Assembly: GCF_937926365.1 (NCBI RefSeq)
Contig: NZ_CALAOH010000215.1
Coordinates: 1 to 52,241 of the forward strand
Length of the DNA: 52,241 nucleotides
Direction of reading: 5' to 3'
From: an uncultured Azohydromonas sp.
GTDB lineage: Bacteria; Pseudomonadota; Gammaproteobacteria; Burkholderiales; Burkholderiaceae_C
Positions 49,099 through 52,241 of the stretch are shown in pieces; position 1 is the first letter of the stretch, and every line of letters begins with the position of its first letter. Under the pieces are notes generated by a model. It ran no database searches and was not told the DNA's origin. It saw nothing but the letters and a program-made list of their open reading frames with translations. A program made the position numbers and the translations under genes.

Positions 49099-49809
49099 GG
49101 ATGCCTGACAGTTCCTGGACCAGCACGCGGGACGTGAATAGCGCTACCTGCTGGCGTTGCCGACATGGGCACGCATCAAACTTTGGGGGCGCTTGCTGGC
49201 TGGACTGGGCGTCGCCGCCGCAGTAGCGGTGCGGGGTGGGGCAACTGCGCGTGCGTGCGGCCGCGCCTGCAGGTCAAACGGCGAATTCAGACCCACCGGA
49301 CCGCACTTGGCCAGCCACTGCGGCACGCAGAAACGGATGCATTTGCGGCCGACTGCAGCGCCAACGTCACCGAGCCCGGTCACAGCCTTTCCTGCCCCGG
49401 CAACGCGGCATCATCACCTCCCATGTACCAAACTGAAGACAACATACCCAAGGGCTGAATCAAGTCCGTTGCCAAGCTCACCCGTGAATCCCTGAGCGCT
49501 CGCGTCGCTGGGCTGAACGCCGAGCTGGCTGAGGCTGAGGCGCAGCTTCGCGAGCTGATTCAAACCAGCAGCATGGGCCAATCTTCTGTGTACTGCTTAC
49601 AAGTCCCACTTATTTGCATGCAAGTACCAACATTCCTGAACTTTTGCCACTGCCCTAAACTTGCACTGAAGCAGCAATCGCCCATTCAAGTAGAACGATG
49701 CCTCTTGTGCAATCAATAGGTTCCGCGTAAGACAAGCATGGCATCATTGACGTTGGCACTAGAGGTCCTAAGACCAGGATCTAACAGAAAATAGATAGGG
49801 CTGACGCTG
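49099..49809. other. Intergenic stretch with a short coiled-coil coding remnant
   Basis: At about 49462-49575 one plus-strand frame reads SVAKLTRESLSARVAGLNAE then LAEAEAQLRELIQTSS, a clear heptad-type coiled coil, but it has no start codon and leaves this pattern at about 49575, where composition turns AT-rich. It is probably the fragment of a gene cut at the boundary of the low-GC segment. No other gene is seen. Confidence 0.5.
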
Positions 49810-50871
49810 ATGAGCGCATTAATTTTGGACGCAATTGAAAGAAGAGATATGTTTTCCGTGTTTCGCTCAGCGTTTCATGCAACAGATCTTGAAGTCTCCC
49901 AAGGATGGGAAAAGACCAAGATTGCGTTACTTTCAAATCTTGCCAACGACGCGCGCAGAGACGAAGTCGAAGAATGCCTGCAGGCCTGCTACCAGGACAA
50001 TATCAGGTTTGCACAGAAAGCAATTTCACTTTGGGCCCTTCCTGATGAAGCAACAGCAGGAGCTCTTGCTAGTGCCTTAGATGAGTTCATAGACAGCGAT
50101 AGCCCTTATAGGGTCGCCTATCCGCTCCCATTGCCTCATGACGTCCTGGCATCTTGCCGCGTACTCGGGGTACCTACTGCTGTAGAGCGAGACGGCACAC
50201 GATCTACCATCATTTTTGCCGGTAAACGTTGGGTCAACGAAGAGTGTGAACTATCACCTGAAAATCTCACCCTAGAGGCACAAGAGGAATATTCTGGACT
50301 GTTCGAAATAAGGGCAAAGAGAAGGATTTCCTATCCGGTATTTGATTGCTTCACGATTCATCCAGAAAGAAGGCTTGTAGAGCTGCGCATAGATAAAGCA
50401 AAATATGAAAATGAGGCGGAAATAATTAAAATAAGGACAGCCCTGCAAGAAAAATTTAATCGTCTAGCACGTGCCCATTGCGGCATTGAGCGTGCCTTAG
50501 GAGACCCGCTTAACCTTTATTCGGCACTTCTTCCTCTATACAAAGGAGAGGGATGGAAGGTTCAATGCATTGAACATGCAAATGATGGTGGATATCTAAA
50601 CAAAAACAAGGGTAGACACCGTAGTTCTGATGTGCGGGAAGACGACTATCACGTTGCCGGAGAAGAAGCCGTACCTCAGATCCATTTGCACAGCTTGACG
50701 GCGTGCTGGGACCTAGGTTTTGGAAGTCCTAAACTTATTCTTCACGGACATTCAAAAATTCTCAGCACACACGCACCAAATATTGATTACGCTAAAGTCT
50801 TAGATTGCTGGGACGAGGGCTCATACATGACTGTGCTAAATAGTCTCATAGATTCTCTGTCGGCATCATGA
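49810..50871 (+). CDS. Unknown protein, first gene of the low-GC three-gene operon
   Basis: The 353-residue protein begins MSALILDAIERRDMFSVFRS. The first 100 residues look helical, and the rest is mixed, with a strand-rich middle (FEIRAKRRISYPVFDCFTIH, ERRLVELRIDKAKYENEAEI). There is no membrane segment and no motif I can name. Codon use is AT-rich, unlike the rest of the window, which indicates recent acquisition. Its stop overlaps the start of the next gene (ATGA at 50868). Partnership with a nuclease suggests a sensor or regulator of a defence system, but that is inferred. Confidence 0.75.
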   Translation: MSALILDAIERRDMFSVFRSAFHATDLEVSQGWEKTKIALLSNLANDARRDEVEECLQACYQDNIRFAQKAISLWALPDEATAGALASALDEFIDSDSPYRVAYPLPLPHDVLASCRVLGVPTAVERDGTRSTIIFAGKRWVNEECELSPENLTLEAQEEYSGLFEIRAKRRISYPVFDCFTIHPERRLVELRIDKAKYENEAEIIKIRTALQEKFNRLARAHCGIERALGDPLNLYSALLPLYKGEGWKVQCIEHANDGGYLNKNKGRHRSSDVREDDYHVAGEEAVPQIHLHSLTACWDLGFGSPKLILHGHSKILSTHAPNIDYAKVLDCWDEGSYMTVLNSLIDSLSAS

Positions 50872-51293
50872 TCAACTCAAGCTTAATAAAACAAGAGTTT
50901 GCAAAGAGGTTTGGGCCGGAAACTCCGGAGACGGATTGCTGCGCTCGTCTCTTTGATTTTTTTACAAAAACCAAAAGTAGCTCATTAAGGCATCTTACTT
51001 ACGTAAGACTACGAGATATATCCAATTACCCGGACACGGTGCTTATAAGCGCACTACTCTTTCTAAGTAGCGCTAAGATAAATATACTGGACCAGAGATA
51101 TGAATTCTTGGACACAGAAGACGATGAATACATTGAGATTGAACCAGACGTAGTATCAAGCGCAATAAAAAACAACGAATTCTATCACCCAGAAAGCGGC
51201 AAAAAGGTCGAAAATTTCAAAAGAAATCTTTTTATTTATTATAAGATCTCTGATGAATTCAAGTCTCACGTTGATAGTGGCAGGGTTGAATAA
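50868..51293 (+). CDS. Unknown small protein, second gene of the low-GC operon
   Basis: The 141-residue protein begins MINSSLIKQEFAKRFGPETP. A central helix-strand section (LRDISNYPDTVLISALLFLS, then INILDQRYEFLDTEDDEYIE) could be a winged-helix-like fold, followed by IEPDVVSSAIKNNEFYHP and a basic/aromatic end (FKRNLFIYYKISDEFKSHV). It has two adjacent cysteines (DCCARLF). No family is recognised. Its ATG overlaps the stop of the first gene and its stop abuts the third, so the three are made together. Confidence 0.75.
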   Translation: MINSSLIKQEFAKRFGPETPETDCCARLFDFFTKTKSSSLRHLTYVRLRDISNYPDTVLISALLFLSSAKINILDQRYEFLDTEDDEYIEIEPDVVSSAIKNNEFYHPESGKKVENFKRNLFIYYKISDEFKSHVDSGRVE

Positions 51294-52091
51294 GTGATGG
51301 AAACCACTCCCGTTGGAAGCCTGCTCCACTACGAAACTGTATGTCTTCTGGATCCACTATTAGCAAGGCGTCTCAAGAGGTCTACGGTCAGCACATACCA
51401 AGATTTTATTTCCATGCTGATGGAGGATATGGATAGGGTTTGCGAAAAAGTCCAGGAGCGACGCGATCAATACTATGACAAAAAAGAAGATTTAATTACT
51501 TCAGTAATTGTGATTGCCTTGGACGCAATGGATTACAATGCCACTCACGATACTAAGATTGGTGGCCACGTTGATATTGTGGTCAGAGGCAAAAATCCAT
51601 CATTCCTATGGATTGGTGAGGCCAAGAGGGATAGCTCCATATCGTGGGTCTCCCAAGGGTTTGTTCAGCTTTGCGACAAGTACGCTACAGGCAATAAGAA
51701 CCAAGATCATGGTGGACTGTTAATATATTGCCAAAACAAGGATGCAGTTGGCCGCCTCACTGAATGGGAGGAAAACCTAAGAGCACAAAACCTTCCTGAG
51801 TATGAGAAAGAGGCGTGTCCTCTTTTGCCTGAAACTGCCTTTATATCAAAACATCGGCTCTCTACTAGCGGTACAAAGTTCAAGGTTAGGCACATTTCGC
51901 TTAATCTTAACTTCTACACAGGGAAAATTCCCCCGCAAAAAGAAGAGCCTGCTGCAGAAGTAGAGGTACCCTCAGAAGGAGGCGTAGATTCATCTTTGCC
52001 GACTACTAAAAAAGAAGAGCCTCCTATCAGAACCAGAGCTGCAAAGAAAACAGCAAGAAGAGCCACACGGGGAAAGGAGCAAGGTCGGTAG
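51294..52091 (+). CDS. PD-(D/E)XK-type nuclease, third gene of the low-GC operon
   Basis: The 265-residue protein has an early Glu (KKEDLITSVIV, about 65), GGHVDIVVRG (Asp 94), FLWIGEAKRDSS (Glu 109, Lys 111) and QGFVQL (Gln 121/125), the spacing of a PD-(D/E)XK nuclease core with a Q in the following helix. The C-terminal 30 residues are Lys/Arg-rich (RTRAAKKTARRATRGKEQGR), suited to DNA binding. GTG 51294 directly follows the previous stop, and ATG 51297 is equally possible. It is probably the DNA-cutting effector of the operon. The exact family is not recognised. Confidence 0.75.
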   Translation: MMETTPVGSLLHYETVCLLDPLLARRLKRSTVSTYQDFISMLMEDMDRVCEKVQERRDQYYDKKEDLITSVIVIALDAMDYNATHDTKIGGHVDIVVRGKNPSFLWIGEAKRDSSISWVSQGFVQLCDKYATGNKNQDHGGLLIYCQNKDAVGRLTEWEENLRAQNLPEYEKEACPLLPETAFISKHRLSTSGTKFKVRHISLNLNFYTGKIPPQKEEPAAEVEVPSEGGVDSSLPTTKKEEPPIRTRAAKKTARRATRGKEQGR

Positions 52092-52241
52092 ATATTTATT
52101 GTTTCATATACAGAAACGCCAGTTTGGGATTATGGTGCATTTAAGAACTGTAATTCCGGTGTTAAGGATCAAGGTTGTTCTGGGGGCAGGGTCGTTCACT
52201 TCTACCTGGGATAATGGCCAGATGGTGAGGAAGTGACGGCA
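52092..52241. other. Downstream flank of the low-GC operon
   Basis: No gene or clear terminator is visible in the last 150 bp. Composition stays low-GC at first and rises towards the window end, which may mark the far boundary of the island. Confidence 0.4.

Overview
The window is high-GC DNA that reads as an accessory region of a betaproteobacterium, most likely Burkholderiales. This rests on codon bias and on the gene families present: IS21, IS66 and IS1380 transposases, an AAKK-rich histone H1-like protein, DUF1924/DHC cytochromes and an EptA-PAP2 locus. A TrfA-type replication initiator (46302-47222) beside a bank of iterons (47268-47536), a DnaA-box-like site and an AT-rich stretch indicate a plasmid origin, so the window is probably part of a plasmid or an integrated one. 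The species cannot be named from the sequence.

Layout. 1-9142 is a nested set of transposons. An IS1380-family transposase gene is split by an IS21-family element (814-8779). That element has an IS66-family element (1271-3906) inserted in its istA and a second IS21-family element (5366-7999) inserted in its istB. Each insertion has a readable target duplication, and removing them restores full reading frames. 9735-15144 holds small hypothetical genes, a histone H1-like protein and a B-family DNA polymerase (polB). 15293-16803 is an ISNCY/IS1202-like element.

16953-27301 looks like a defence island, all on the minus strand. It contains a 1344-residue STAND NTPase with a DUF4297/Cap4-like nuclease N-terminus and small partner ORFs, a translationally coupled pair (methyltransferase-HNH fusion plus HNH nuclease), an AAA/DUF4143 ATPase with a 41-bp interrupted palindrome at its start codon, and hypothetical genes. 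28094-37367 concerns the envelope: a broken Nramp transporter, a decayed PAP2 phosphatase, a four-gene ATGA-coupled glycolipid operon (GtrA, ArnC-like, ArnT-like, ChbG-like), a truncated response regulator, and an intact EptA-PAP2 pair, followed by a universal stress protein.

37408-44987 holds a P-type ATPase, rubredoxin, a cytochrome b561/diheme cytochrome c/DUF1924 (SHP-like) cluster, a PepSY protein, a PmrAB/PhoPQ-like two-component system and a glutaredoxin. 44988-47680 is the replication region, with an AT-rich flank. 48433-49098 is a glutathione S-transferase. 49810-52091 is a compact low-GC three-gene operon ending in a PD-(D/E)XK-type nuclease. It is unlike anything else in the window and is, with the STAND gene, the best candidate for an undescribed (probably anti-phage) system.

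All family names come from reading motifs by eye. No database search was run.
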